Source: Formosa sp030427735 (lineage in GTDB: Bacteria; Bacteroidota; Bacteroidia; Flavobacteriales; Flavobacteriaceae). From it: 64,000 nt of DNA. The notes beneath the pieces are model-generated. The model saw only the letters and a program-made list of their open reading frames with translations. It ran no database searches and was not told where the DNA came from. The DNA lies in the NCBI RefSeq assembly GCF_051200825.1, contig NZ_CP195158.1:1736001-1800000 (forward strand), read 5' to 3'. Made by a program: the position numbers and the translations under genes. Shown here in pieces: positions 1 to 9,700 of the stretch. The number at the start of each line of letters is the position of its first letter. Position 1 is the stretch's first letter.

Positions 1-320
1 TTATGGATGTAAAAACGGCAGAAGCTTTAATGCGTTCTAGATATTCAGCTTTTGTTTTGGCTAACGGTAATTATTTAATGGAGAGCCATTATAAAACGAC
101 GCGGCCTGTTAAAGAAAAAAAAGCGATTGTAAATTGGGCAAAATCTGTTAATTGGATAAGTTTAGAAGTACTAAAAACGACCAATGGCAAAGCAACCGAT
201 ACATCGGGAACTGTAGAGTTTAAAGCCGTTTACCAAGAGTGGGGGAAACTGGAAGTTATACACGAAAACTCTAAATTTATTAAAGAAAACGGATGTTGGT
301 TTTATGTGTCTGCTGTGTAA
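1..320 (+). CDS. YchJ/UPF0225-type protein, C-terminal part (5' truncated)
   Basis: The frame is open from the window edge and ends at TAA 318-320. The residues beginning TAEALMRSRYSAFV and the later segment TTRPVKEKKAIVNWAK match the body of the YchJ/UPF0225 family, small proteins that normally begin with a Cys-rich SEC-C-like metal-binding segment. That Cys segment would lie upstream of base 1, so the ATG at base 3 is probably internal and the gene is cut by the window edge. Cellular role is not established for the family. It converges on the next gene with no spacer. Family assignment comes from remembered motifs; the truncation is inferred. Confidence 0.7.
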   Translation, partial: MDVKTAEALMRSRYSAFVLANGNYLMESHYKTTRPVKEKKAIVNWAKSVNWISLEVLKTTNGKATDTSGTVEFKAVYQEWGKLEVIHENSKFIKENGCWFYVSAV

Positions 321-716
321 TTATTTTAAAATGGCATAACCAAAATTCACGCTAAAATCTACACACCAAACAACAAGATGGTTGTAAGTAGTTAAGTCAA
401 TATCATCAGGGAGATCGTAAGTATAGTTACCGTCTAATCCTTTTAGAATACCTAAAGATACATAATCGGTTACCTCTAAGTCTGTTGTTAAATAAAGTTC
501 TAAAAGAGGCCCGTCATCCGATTTAAAATCATTGAGTTGTAATGTGCTCATGTCTGCACTTACAATTGCAGTGCCAGAAGTAGGGTGGGCGACTGAAACA
601 AAATCACCCATAAGTTCTGTGTTTTGGTCAGGATCCATATTGTTAGAACTATCATCGTCGCTAGAACAGCCTAAAAATGTAATTACTAAAAATAAAGCTA
701 GGATATTAATTTTCAT
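321..716 (-). CDS. DM13-domain lipoprotein
   Basis: 131 residues. A lipoprotein signal ends in ITFLGC with the acylated Cys at residue 17, followed directly by SSDDDSS, an acidic stretch like the surface-export signals known for Bacteroidota lipoproteins. From about residue 33 the sequence resembles the DM13 domain (GDFVSVAHPTSGTAIV, LNDFKSDDGPLLELYLT, YNHLVVWCVDFSVNFGYAIL), a domain proposed to be redox related because of a conserved Cys. It is the last gene of the leftward tsaD cluster, 62 nt after the methyltransferase gene, and its stop codon abuts the stop of the convergent gene. Partner and substrate are unknown. Confidence 0.75.
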   Translation of the reverse strand: MKINILALFLVITFLGCSSDDDSSNNMDPDQNTELMGDFVSVAHPTSGTAIVSADMSTLQLNDFKSDDGPLLELYLTTDLEVTDYVSLGILKGLDGNYTYDLPDDIDLTTYNHLVVWCVDFSVNFGYAILK

Positions 717-778
717 AATATGTGGTTTAAATGGTTGGTTTAGAAAGTAGTCGAACCTGAAAGTTAAAGCTTACAGAA

Positions 779-1969
779 TTATGGTTTTGCTACTATTTTT
801 TCGCAAATAAGCACTAATTTCTTAGAGTTGTAATCGGTTGTAAAAAACAGATATAAATCACCACCATCTTTAATTTTCAATTTTTTTCTTAGCTGTTCTA
901 CTGTTTCAGGGAAATTTCTAGTGGTTATATTGGCTTTGTTTATGTTTTCTTTTTGAAGTGTTTTCTTGTTGTAATCTAAAGTTTTAAGCACTTTAAAACT
1001 ACGGCCAGGAAACTCAATATATTGCTCTGAAGTGTATAAATGCGAATGCTTATGCAGCTTATAAATTTGTAATTGATTAGCCACTGCATTAAACCCCCCA
1101 GATTTTAATATGGCAGCGTTGGGTTCGTATATAAAATGTAAAGGCGTGTGGTATTCTGCTTCAAAGCGGCTTTCATCCTCGGGCAAAAAGTTAAACGTCT
1201 CGGTGTGAGTTTTTGTAATATTAGTTGTGCAAATGCTGAAATCTGCTGTCTGGGCATCACGCTCTAAAATCCAGAGCAATTCTTTAACCTCGTTGTTTAC
1301 TGCAACAATATGCAGGTTTTTTACATGTTTTAATTCGTTATAACCTATAGTAATGTCTAGCAGCGGAGAGGTTTTAACTAAAATATGTTTAGATTTCGAA
1401 AATAAAAATGATAGGTGTTCGGGTACATTAGGCATGCAATCGTTTAAAAAAAACACTTTGCCTTTGCTGTCATGCCGTCTGGAAGGATCTATATAAATCC
1501 AATCGAAAGTTTCGTTTGTAGCTTTTAAATATGCTAAACCATCGGTTGCAATAGTTTTAATATTTGCATTTAACTGTGTGTAATTGTGGGCAACTATTTT
1601 GCTTAAATCTTCATTGATTTCACAATGGGTTACTTGGTCGAAGTGTTTGGAGAATGCAAGGCAATCTACCCCGAAGCCTCCTGTAATATCTATTATAGAA
1701 TTTCCCGAAATTAAAGCAGCTTTGTAGTTGGCTGTAATTTCTGAAGAGGTTTGCTCTATATTTAATTTATTTGGATAGTAAATACCTGGCGTGTGGTACC
1801 AACTTGGCAGTTTTTTAAAACAACGCTTTTTAGCTTCAATTTGCTCTATAATGTCGCGTGTATCTAAATATTCAAACGGTGGTTTTTTTAAAAGGATACT
1901 GGCTGCGATAGTATTTAAATTTTCATTTATAAAATATTGAACTTCAGTATTTAATATGTCTTTATTCAA
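779..1969 (-). CDS. SAM-dependent methyltransferase with C-terminal THUMP-like domain
   Basis: 396 residues. A class I Rossmann methyltransferase core lies in the middle: the SAM-binding loop IDITGGFGVD at about residues 93-102, an acidic residue after strand 2 (HCEINED, about 115-121), and the catalytic-loop motif DPSRR at 161-165. The last ~70 residues (FPETVEQLRKKLKIKDGG and onward) fit the THUMP-like C-terminal domain found in these Bacteroidota proteins, which suggests an RNA substrate. Substrate position is unknown. The gene sits 7 nt behind the AI-2E-type permease gene in a leftward cluster otherwise rich in rRNA and tRNA modification genes, which supports an RNA-modifying role. Confidence 0.75.
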   Translation of the reverse strand: MNKDILNTEVQYFINENLNTIAASILLKKPPFEYLDTRDIIEQIEAKKRCFKKLPSWYHTPGIYYPNKLNIEQTSSEITANYKAALISGNSIIDITGGFGVDCLAFSKHFDQVTHCEINEDLSKIVAHNYTQLNANIKTIATDGLAYLKATNETFDWIYIDPSRRHDSKGKVFFLNDCMPNVPEHLSFLFSKSKHILVKTSPLLDITIGYNELKHVKNLHIVAVNNEVKELLWILERDAQTADFSICTTNITKTHTETFNFLPEDESRFEAEYHTPLHFIYEPNAAILKSGGFNAVANQLQIYKLHKHSHLYTSEQYIEFPGRSFKVLKTLDYNKKTLQKENINKANITTRNFPETVEQLRKKLKIKDGGDLYLFFTTDYNSKKLVLICEKIVAKP

Positions 1970-1976
1970 ATAGTTA

Positions 1977-3062
1977 CTATAGGTTTTTAGTTAGGTGCTT
2001 TACAATTTTATTTTCAGATAAAAATTCTTTTAAAATTACTTTTAAAGCGGTGTAAGCTGGTACGGCAATAACCATACCTATAATTCCGAATAAAATGCCT
2101 GCGATTATAATTACCAAAAAGATTTCTAATGGGTGAGATTTTACGCTTCTAGAAAAAATAATAGGCTGACTAAAAAAGTTGTCGATTAATTGCGCGATAC
2201 CAAAACCAATAAGTACGTAAATAGTTGTTGGAAGTATTACACTAAAGTCTTCTTGTAAATTGCTCGACATGGTTAAAACAGCCATTAAAATAGCACTAAT
2301 TAGTGGCCCAATGTATGGTATTAAGTTTAATAGTGCACATAAAAAAGCTATTACTATGGCATTGTTAATTCCGAAAATAAACAAGACAATAGAGTAAATA
2401 ACGAATAAAATTGAAATTTGTATAAGTAAACCAATAAAATATCTTGAAAGTAATTCTTTAATGGTGTGTAGCGAATTTCGTAAGCGCGATTGTTTAGAAT
2501 CTGGTATTAATACCATAAAACTATCTTCTAACAAGCGTCTGTCTTTAAGTAAAAAGAACGAAATAAATAACACAGAAAAGAAACCAATACTAAACGATCC
2601 AAAGCCACTTAATAACGAATTGAGAAATTCTGGTATTGCAGAATAGTTAATTTTAGATAGTAAATGGTAATTGTCTAAAGACTCTTCTAAATAAATATGT
2701 TTATGTTGTAAGTAAGTCGCAACTTGCTTATACACGTTATTTAAGCTCCCTTGTAATTTTTCTAAGTTTAAGAGTGAAAGGTTATGGCCTTGTTCTACTA
2801 CTAGTGGAATAAACAATAAAATAAGCCCGATAAATAAGCTAACAAAAATGAACATGGTTAAAATTACCGCCACGTTATCGTTAAACTTGAGTTTATTTTT
2901 AAACAATCGCACTAAAGGACCGCCAACCAAAGATGTCACGGCGGCGATTACCAAATAAACAATAACAGATTGTATTTTATATAAAAAAAACAGAAAAATG
3001 AGCACAACAACTATAGTTAGTAAGGCTCTTAAAATACCGTTAGCAATTATTTTTGAATTCAT
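1977..3062 (-). CDS. AI-2E family (PerM/YdiK-type) membrane permease
   Basis: 361 residues, strongly hydrophobic, with about seven to eight membrane segments: two at the N-terminus (residues ~10-45), one near 60-85, then a soluble central stretch (~90-150), and the conserved C-terminal bundle. The segment NLIPYIGPLISAILMAVLT is the family hallmark. Members have been linked to autoinducer-2 export, sodium/proton exchange or other small-molecule export; nothing here picks one, and no lux genes are nearby. It lies 21 nt downstream of the TrmH-type gene and 7 nt upstream of the methyltransferase gene, so it is probably cotranscribed. Confidence 0.85.
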   Translation of the reverse strand: MNSKIIANGILRALLTIVVVLIFLFFLYKIQSVIVYLVIAAVTSLVGGPLVRLFKNKLKFNDNVAVILTMFIFVSLFIGLILLFIPLVVEQGHNLSLLNLEKLQGSLNNVYKQVATYLQHKHIYLEESLDNYHLLSKINYSAIPEFLNSLLSGFGSFSIGFFSVLFISFFLLKDRRLLEDSFMVLIPDSKQSRLRNSLHTIKELLSRYFIGLLIQISILFVIYSIVLFIFGINNAIVIAFLCALLNLIPYIGPLISAILMAVLTMSSNLQEDFSVILPTTIYVLIGFGIAQLIDNFFSQPIIFSRSVKSHPLEIFLVIIIAGILFGIIGMVIAVPAYTALKVILKEFLSENKIVKHLTKNL

Positions 3063-3083
3063 AAAACAAATATAAATAAACTG

Positions 3084-3587
3084 TTATTGAATTTGTTTGG
3101 TTATTTCGTATAAAATAATGCTGGTAGCTTGTACTACATTCATACTACTATTTTGCCCAAACATATCAATATGTATAACCTGGTCTGCTAGTTCTAATAT
3201 GCTTTCCGATACTCCAAAATTTTCATCGCCAATAACAATGGCTATGGGTTTTGTGTTGGTGAATATTGCTGTTTTTAAAGAGGAACTGTTTTTAGTGATT
3301 TCTAAAACTACAATGGTGTAGCCTTTTTGTTTTAAGTCGGTAACTACATCTGAAGCATCGGTTTCGATAGAAAATGAAACTGCTTTTTCTGTAGACCGTG
3401 AGGTTTTTGTTATTTTGCGACCTAATTGAATTTGCGTTCCACAAAGCGCTAAATGTTCCACACCAAAAGCATCGGCAGTTCTAAATAAACTACCAATATT
3501 AGGGGCGTTGGTAACGTTGTCGCAAACTAAAGTTATGGGAAAGGTTTTCTTGTCGAAATTTGTATTGTAATAATTCAGTTGTTCCAT
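3084..3587 (-). CDS. TrmH/SpoU-family RNA 2'-O-methyltransferase
   Basis: 167 residues, the length of a minimal SPOUT methyltransferase without an N-terminal substrate domain. The three SpoU motifs are visible: N-x-G-x-x-x-R-x-x-x-A-F-G (NIGSLFRTADAFG, about 31-43), IVIGDENFGVSESIL near 118-132, and the third, NSSMNVVQATSIILYEI near the end. These build the knotted SAM site. The family methylates ribose 2'-OH in tRNA or rRNA; the target cannot be read from sequence. It follows the DUF4159 gene by 4 nt and sits two genes after rsmE, so two SPOUT enzymes share this cluster. Confidence 0.88.
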   Translation of the reverse strand: MEQLNYYNTNFDKKTFPITLVCDNVTNAPNIGSLFRTADAFGVEHLALCGTQIQLGRKITKTSRSTEKAVSFSIETDASDVVTDLKQKGYTIVVLEITKNSSSLKTAIFTNTKPIAIVIGDENFGVSESILELADQVIHIDMFGQNSSMNVVQATSIILYEITKQIQ

Positions 3588-3591
3588 AACG

Positions 3592-4233
3592 CTAATTATT
3601 GAATACGTAATAGATAATGTTTGCGCCCATTTTTAAAGCTTTATTGCGAACTTCTGGCGGATCGTTATGAATGGCCTCGTCTTCCCAGCCATCGCCTAAA
3701 TCACTTTCAAAAGTAAATAATACTATCATGCGTTCTTTATGGAATAATGCTAAAGCTTGCGGACGTTTACCATCGTGTTCATGGATTTTTGGCAAGCCTT
3801 CTGGAAATGCATAGGGCTTCTGAAAAATAGCATGGTTTGCAGGTAATTCTACCCAATCTTGGTTGGGAAATACGTCTTTTAATGCTTTAGTAATATAAGG
3901 TTGCAATCCATAATTGTCGTCTATGTGAAGAAAGCCGCCAGAAACAAGATAATTCTTAAGGTTAATTTTGTCGTCTTCATCAAAAAAAACATTACCATGT
4001 CCAGTCATGTGTATAAAGGGATATCTAAAAATATCTGGACTGGACGGCTCTACAGCTTCTATTTTAGGCGAAATTCTTGTGCTGATGTTCGCGTTACAAA
4101 AAGCTACTAAATTTGGTAACGCAGTTGGGTTGCTGTACCAATCGCCACCACCTTTATAATGTAAAACGGCGATGTCTTGTGCCTGCAATGTAGTATGTAA
4201 GATTCCTAAAATAATAAAGAAGAATACTCTCAT
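3592..4233 (-). CDS. DUF4159 exported protein
   Basis: 213 residues with an N-terminal signal sequence (hydrophobic residues 3-17, likely cut after LQAQ). The body matches DUF4159: YKGGGDWYSNPTALPNL, MTGHGNVFFDEDDKINLKNYL, GGFLHIDDNYG, FTFESDLGDGWED. The fold recalls the glutamine-amidotransferase-like domain of large Bacteroidota membrane proteins, but no catalytic assignment is safe. The start codon overlaps the stop of rsmE in an ATGA arrangement (4230-4233), indicating translational coupling. Function unknown; probably periplasmic. Confidence 0.8.
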   Translation of the reverse strand: MRVFFFIILGILHTTLQAQDIAVLHYKGGGDWYSNPTALPNLVAFCNANISTRISPKIEAVEPSSPDIFRYPFIHMTGHGNVFFDEDDKINLKNYLVSGGFLHIDDNYGLQPYITKALKDVFPNQDWVELPANHAIFQKPYAFPEGLPKIHEHDGKRPQALALFHKERMIVLFTFESDLGDGWEDEAIHNDPPEVRNKALKMGANIIYYVFNN

Positions 4234-4943
4234 GCTTCGGGTTCGTTAATTAAAGCTGCCGTATGGCAGGCTACTATAGCAGCAGTTTCTGTACGTAATC
4301 GCGTGTTGCCCAATGCTACGGGTTTAAAATTGTTTTTTAGTGCAAGAGCGATTTCCTGAGTGCTAAAATCGCCTTCTGGACCTATTAAAATGGTAATATC
4401 CGTATTAGGGTTTAGGCTGTGTTTAAGCGATGTTTTTTGAGTTTCTTCGCAATGCGCAATAAATTTTTGACCTTCAAAAGGCGCAGCTATAAAATCTTTA
4501 AAGGAGGTTGGAGCATTTAAAACAGGCATGTAATAATGCAACGACTGTTTCATGGCCGATTGTAAAATTTTTTCAAAACGCTCTAGTTTTACCACTTTAC
4601 GTTCGCTATGGTCGCAAATAATAGGCGTAATAGTGTCTATACCTATTTCGGTAGCTTTTTCTAAAAACCATTCGTAGCGATCGTTCATTTTTGTTGGTGC
4701 GACAGCTAAATGCACGCGATATGGTTTTGGGTGTTGAAATGTTTTTTCTGTAATAACAGCTAAACAATTTCGTATATCCGCCAAAGTAAGTTTTACGTTA
4801 AACAACCAGCCATTACCATTGGTTACCTGCAACATATCGCCATTGGTTTTTCGTAATACCTTAATAATATGTCGGCTTTCATCTTTCGAGAACGCGAGTT
4901 CTTGCGAATTTTCGGTAATGTCTGGATTGTAAAATAATTGCAT
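4230..4943 (-). CDS. rsmE: 16S rRNA m3U1498 methyltransferase RsmE
   Basis: 237 residues, usual RsmE length. The N-terminal PUA-like domain begins MQLFYNPDI with HIIKVLRKTNGD. The SPOUT core ends in the diagnostic motif IGPEGDFSTQEI (about 190-201) followed by VALGNTRLRTETAAIVA, which builds the trefoil knot and the SAM site. RsmE methylates N3 of U1498 in helix 44 of 16S rRNA. It is 2 nt downstream of the PPIase gene and overlaps DUF4159 by 4 nt. Confidence 0.93.
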   Translation of the reverse strand: MQLFYNPDITENSQELAFSKDESRHIIKVLRKTNGDMLQVTNGNGWLFNVKLTLADIRNCLAVITEKTFQHPKPYRVHLAVAPTKMNDRYEWFLEKATEIGIDTITPIICDHSERKVVKLERFEKILQSAMKQSLHYYMPVLNAPTSFKDFIAAPFEGQKFIAHCEETQKTSLKHSLNPNTDITILIGPEGDFSTQEIALALKNNFKPVALGNTRLRTETAAIVACHTAALINEPEA

Positions 4944-4945
4944 GT

Positions 4946-5587
4946 TTAAATGGCTTCGGTTACTTTAAGCACTTTAATTTCTTCAATAGGTTTTGGTGCT
5001 TCAGTCCTTAAAATTACATAATGCCATTTTTTAGACGAAATATTTACGGTAAAAAGTTTGTTAGGGTAGTGGTTTTTGTCGTTTCCTATAACTTCTTCTT
5101 CAAATTCTTTAGGCATATCGCCGCTTGTAAACCAACCCGTGTCGCCACCTCTTGATGCATTTTTATCCATAGAAAATTGTTTGGCTAAATCACGAAAAGG
5201 AACGCCTTGGTCGAATTTAGAAAAAATGGTTTGTCTGTAACGTTTTAGTTCGTAATCGGTAAGTCCTTCGCTGTCAATAAAAATATAGCTTACACGGTAA
5301 TACATAACGTTGTCTTTTTGAATGACTTTATAGGTGGTTTTTTCAAAACCATTTTCGTACACTTTGCTTCCGCCTAAAGATAATTTAAATAAATCTTTAG
5401 TCATGTTCGTGTCGTGTTTTTCTTGATTAAAGGTGTAGATTTTACCTCTATAGGCTTTGTTGCTTTTTATAAAACGTTCGGCTTGTGCTGTTGTGGTAAT
5501 ACTGTCTAAAGTTGATTGATTTTTCTTTTGGGCTAGACATAACATAGAGGCCGAAACAGCTCCTATGAAAAGGATGTGTTTTAACAT
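4946..5587 (-). CDS. Exported parvulin-type peptidyl-prolyl isomerase
   Basis: 213 residues with a signal peptide (MLKHILFIGAVSASMLCLAQ). The region from about 100 onward is a parvulin (PpiC-like) domain: VSYIFIDSEGL, then FRDLAKQFSMDKNASRGGDTGWF, then PKEFEEEV and the closing strand KWHYVILRTE. Parvulins assist folding of exported proteins in the periplasm. The single domain with a short N-terminal region differs from SurA, which has a larger chaperone module. It sits 85 nt downstream of tsaD and 2 nt upstream of rsmE. Confidence 0.8.
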   Translation of the reverse strand: MLKHILFIGAVSASMLCLAQKKNQSTLDSITTTAQAERFIKSNKAYRGKIYTFNQEKHDTNMTKDLFKLSLGGSKVYENGFEKTTYKVIQKDNVMYYRVSYIFIDSEGLTDYELKRYRQTIFSKFDQGVPFRDLAKQFSMDKNASRGGDTGWFTSGDMPKEFEEEVIGNDKNHYPNKLFTVNISSKKWHYVILRTEAPKPIEEIKVLKVTEAI

Positions 5588-5672
5588 GAGTAGGTTAGGG
5601 ATTTTGGGGTTAAAATTGTAATTAATTTGGACTACAATAATACTATATTTAGTCTATTTTTAATAGTATTTA

Positions 5673-6695
5673 TTACAATTTTAATCGTGCGGAAGCCGAA
5701 ATATTTGAGTCTGAAAAATCTTGCTCTAAATATTTTAAATAGCCTACTATGGCTATCATGGCAGCGTTATCTGTAGTGAATTCAAATTTAGGAACATAGG
5801 TGGTCCAGCCAAATTTATGCTCTCCATCTTTTAATGCTTTTCGTATGCCTGAATTTGCTGAAACTCCGCCGCCAATAGCAATATGCTTAATACCTGTTTG
5901 TTTAGATGCTTTTTTTAATTTATCAATTAAAATACCAATAATGGTGTATTGAATAGACGCACAGATATCGTTAAGTCGCTCTGAAATAAAATTAGGATTG
6001 GCCTTAGTTTCTTTTTGAATAAAATATAAAATGGCTGTTTTAAGTCCAGAAAAACTAAAGTTCAATCCATCTACTTTAGGTTTTGTAAATGAGAAAGCTT
6101 TGGGGTTACCTAATTGTGCGCGTTTATCGATTTCTGGTCCGGCAGGGTAGCCCAAACCTAAAATTTTACCACTTTTATCGTAAGCTTCACCTACAGCATC
6201 GTCTATGGTTTCTCCAATAACTTCCATGTTAAAGTAGCTATTCACTTTAACAATTTGAGTGTGTCCGCCAGAAATAGTCATCGCTAAAAACGGGAAAGGT
6301 GGTTTTTTAAAGCCTTCCTCATCTATAAAGTGAGCCAAAATATGTGCTTGCATGTGGTTAACATCTATTAACGGAATGTTTAATCCCAACGCTAACGACT
6401 TGGCAAAAGAGGTTCCTACCAATAGCGACCCCATAAGTCCTGGGCCTCGGGTAAAGGCAATAGCGTGCAATTGGTCTTTAGTAATATTGGCTTTCGCTAA
6501 GGCTTGGTGTACAACGGGTACGATGTTTTGTTGATGTGCTCTAGAGGCTAATTCAGGCACTACACCACCATATGCTTCGTGAATACTTTGGTTAGCCACA
6601 ACATTGCTTAATATTTTGCCGTTATGTATTACAGACGCTGCTGTATCGTCGCAAGAAGACTCAATTCCCAGGATGTAGATATTTTCTGAAAGCAT
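5673..6695 (-). CDS. tsaD: tRNA N6-adenosine threonylcarbamoyltransferase TsaD
   Basis: 340 residues, normal for TsaD. Seen: ASKHA nucleotide-binding start GIESSCDDTAASVI (10-23), PELASRAH near 47-54, the metal-binding HMQAH (H114 and H118), ISGGHTQIV, DDAVGEAYDK and the C-terminal GGGVSANSGIR. TsaD transfers threonylcarbamoyl from TC-AMP to A37 of ANN-decoding tRNAs, with TsaB and TsaE, which are not in this window. It is the first gene of the leftward cluster. Its probable -7 box (TAACTTTG, minus strand, 6733-6740) forms one arm of a palindrome shared with tamB. Confidence 0.96.
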   Translation of the reverse strand: MLSENIYILGIESSCDDTAASVIHNGKILSNVVANQSIHEAYGGVVPELASRAHQQNIVPVVHQALAKANITKDQLHAIAFTRGPGLMGSLLVGTSFAKSLALGLNIPLIDVNHMQAHILAHFIDEEGFKKPPFPFLAMTISGGHTQIVKVNSYFNMEVIGETIDDAVGEAYDKSGKILGLGYPAGPEIDKRAQLGNPKAFSFTKPKVDGLNFSFSGLKTAILYFIQKETKANPNFISERLNDICASIQYTIIGILIDKLKKASKQTGIKHIAIGGGVSANSGIRKALKDGEHKFGWTTYVPKFEFTTDNAAMIAIVGYLKYLEQDFSDSNISASARLKL

Positions 6696-6717
6696 TCGAT
6701 TATATTAGAAGCAATTA

Positions 6718-6760
6718 TTGTTATTTTTGGCTCAAAGTTATAACTTTAAAACGTATCAAA
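6718..6760. promoter_or_regulatory. Palindromic divergent promoter region tsaD/tamB
   Basis: AAAGTTATAACTTT at 6734-6747 is a perfect 14-base palindrome. Its left arm read on the minus strand gives TAACTTTG (6740 to 6733), a Bacteroidota -7 box for tsaD, with TTTG at 6760-6757 about 16 nt upstream. Its right arm read on the plus strand gives TAACTTTA (6741-6748), with TTG at 6718-6720 and a 20-nt spacer, pointing toward tamB. If used, tamB transcription begins near 6755. Box identity is from the known consensus; use is inferred. Confidence 0.5.
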
Positions 6761-6799
6761 AAATTTTTAAAAATACTATCTAAATTAGTAGCCATTGTC

Positions 6800-9700
6800 T
6801 TGCTGCTATTTATCATTTTGGTGTTGGTTTTGGCCATACCTGGTGTGCAGACCAGATTGGGTAAATATGCGACTTCCAGACTAAATGAATCTTTTCATAC
6901 ACGTATCAATATTGGTGCTGTAGGTCTTCATTTTAATGGCGATGTACAAATTAAAAATGTTTATATAGAGGATTATAAGCAAGATACCCTAATTAGTGCT
7001 AAGATGCTGGAAACTCATATTGTGAATTTTAGGAATTTATATAACGGCAGGTTAGTGTTTTCGGACATTGCTTTAAGTAATGTTAATTTTAATATTAAAA
7101 CATATAAAGGAGAAACAGAGAGTAATTTAGATGTGTTTGTGTCTCGTTTTGATGACGATAATAACGACGATACTCCGAGTAATTTTTTATTGTCGTCTAG
7201 CGACGTTTCTATTTATAAAGGCAAGTTTACCTTTACAAACGAAAATCTGGAACACCCCGAGGTGTTGATTTTTAATGATATTACTATAAATGCTTCAAAT
7301 TTTTTAATTCATGGTCCAAAAGTTTCTGCGCGAATTAACACCTTAGAATTTACAGATAGCAGAGGCTTGCATGTAGATAATATGAGTACCAACTTCGCTT
7401 ATACTTTAAACGACATCACATTTGCTGATTTAGATTTAAAAACAGCAGATTCTAATTTGCAGGGCGATGTTAAATTTGAGTTTAATAGAGAAGACCTTCA
7501 GTATTTTACAGATAAAGTTCAGGTAAACGCCAACATTACTTCGGCCGATTTGGCTTTAAGCGATCTCAATTATTTTTATAATGAGTTTGGAGTCAACCAA
7601 AGAGCCATTTTTAATGTGTTGTTAACAGGTACTTTAAACGATTTACAATTAAACGATTTAAACTTAAAAACCAATACCAATTCTAGAATTGTTGGCGATA
7701 TTAATTTTAAAAACCTGTTTAGTAAAGATGCTTCTGGTTTTTATATGAAAGGTCAGTTCAACAGGCTGTCGTCTACATATTTCGATCTCGTAAAGTTACT
7801 GCCCAATTTATTGGGTAAAACCATTCCGTCGTCTTTCGACAGGTTGGGGCATTTTAATATTACGGGGCAAAGCGAAATAACTACCTCTAAAATAAATGCC
7901 AAACTAAATATTAATACCGATTTAGGAGTAATAGAATCCGATTTGCAGCTTACCAATATCAATCAAATTGATAAGGCGTCTTATAAAGGTAATATTGTGG
8001 TTACCGATTTTGATTTAGGGGCTTATTTAGATAATCCGAAGTTTTTTAAAACGTCTTTAGATTTAGATGTTGACGGTAGCGGATTTACAGATAAAAACAT
8101 AGATACTAAAGTAAACGGACAGGTTTATTATTTAGATTTTAATAACTATTCCTATAAAGACATTGAAGTTTCTGGTAATTTTAAAAGCAGCAAATACAAC
8201 GGGAAACTGGTTAGTAACGACGAGAATTTTAAACTTAATTTTGATGGTTTAGCTGATTTTTCAAGACGAATAAAAACTGTAGATTTTATAGCCGATATTA
8301 AGTACGCTAACTTTAGGGCTTTAAATTTTGTTACCAAAGACACCATTTCTATGTTTAAAGGTAATGTAGAAATCGTGGCAGGAGGTACCTCTATAAACGA
8401 TGTAGAAGGTATTATTTCGTTTACAGATTCAAATTATTATAACGAAAACGATAACTATTTTTTTGATGATTTTACCATAACATCTACTTTTAAAGATACT
8501 ATTAGGCATGTAAAGGTTAATTCGCCAGATATTATTGAAGGTGAAATGGTTGGATATTTTAAATTTAGAGATATTGGTAAATTACTTAAAAATGCGGTAG
8601 GTAGCATATATAGTAATTTCGAGCAGATTCCCTTAAAAGAAAATCAGTTTTTCGATTTCAATTTTAAAATCTATAACAAAATAGTAGAAGTGTTTTATCC
8701 TAATATCGAGTTGGGTAAAAATACGTATATAAAAGGGCATGTGCAGAGCGACGACAATAAATTAAACCTTACTTTTAGGTCGCCCGAAATAAAATTGTAC
8801 GATTACTTTGCTAGTAACATACAATTGGATGTCGATAATAAAAATCCGCTTTTTAATACCTATCTGGAAGTAGATAGCATAAATACAAAACTGTACGATA
8901 TTTCTAAATTCAGTTTAGTAAATGTAACCCTAAACGATACGCTTTATATGCGTACAGAGTTTAAAGGAGGTAAAGAAAATAAAGATGCGTATAACATCAA
9001 TTTCTATCATACCATAAATACCGATAATAAAAACGTTTTAGGATTTACAAGTTCCGATGTAACGTTTAAAAATAATGTATGGACGGTTAACAAAAACAAG
9101 GATACTCTAAATAAGGTTATTTTTTCTAACGATTTTAAGGATATTAATGTCCATAAACTCGACATGGTTTATGGTAACGAAGAAATTTATTTAAATGGTT
9201 TTTTAATCGATTCTACCGAAAAAGATATAGAGCTTACTTTTAAAGACGTAAACTTAGAACATGTTCTGCCCGATTTAGATAGTTTAAAACTTAAAGGTGT
9301 TTTAAATGGCGACATCGATATTTTACAACAAAAAGGGCATTATTTACCAAGTTCTAATGTAATAATAGATAGTTTAGAGGTTAACGATTTTGTTTTAGGG
9401 TCTTTTGAAGGAAATATTTCTGCCAACGAAAATTTAACGAGGTATTATGTGGATGCTAAAATTAAAAATGATGCAGATAGAACCTTTACAGCAATCGGTT
9501 ATATAGATGCCTTAAACAATCAATCGTATATCGATGTCGATTTAAGGTTTGATGCTTTTAATTTAAGACCATTTAGTCCTTTAGGTAAAGATGTTATTAG
9601 CGATATTCGGGGTTATGTTTCTGGCGAAGCTAAATTAATAGGTAATCTTAATCACCCAGCAATTGAAGGCGATTTAAAACTTCGGGAGGCGGGTTTGCTA

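Noticed and set aside
1977..3062. AI-2E family protein as evidence of quorum sensing
   Set aside because: Most members are permeases of other substrates, and no luxS or receptor gene is in the window.
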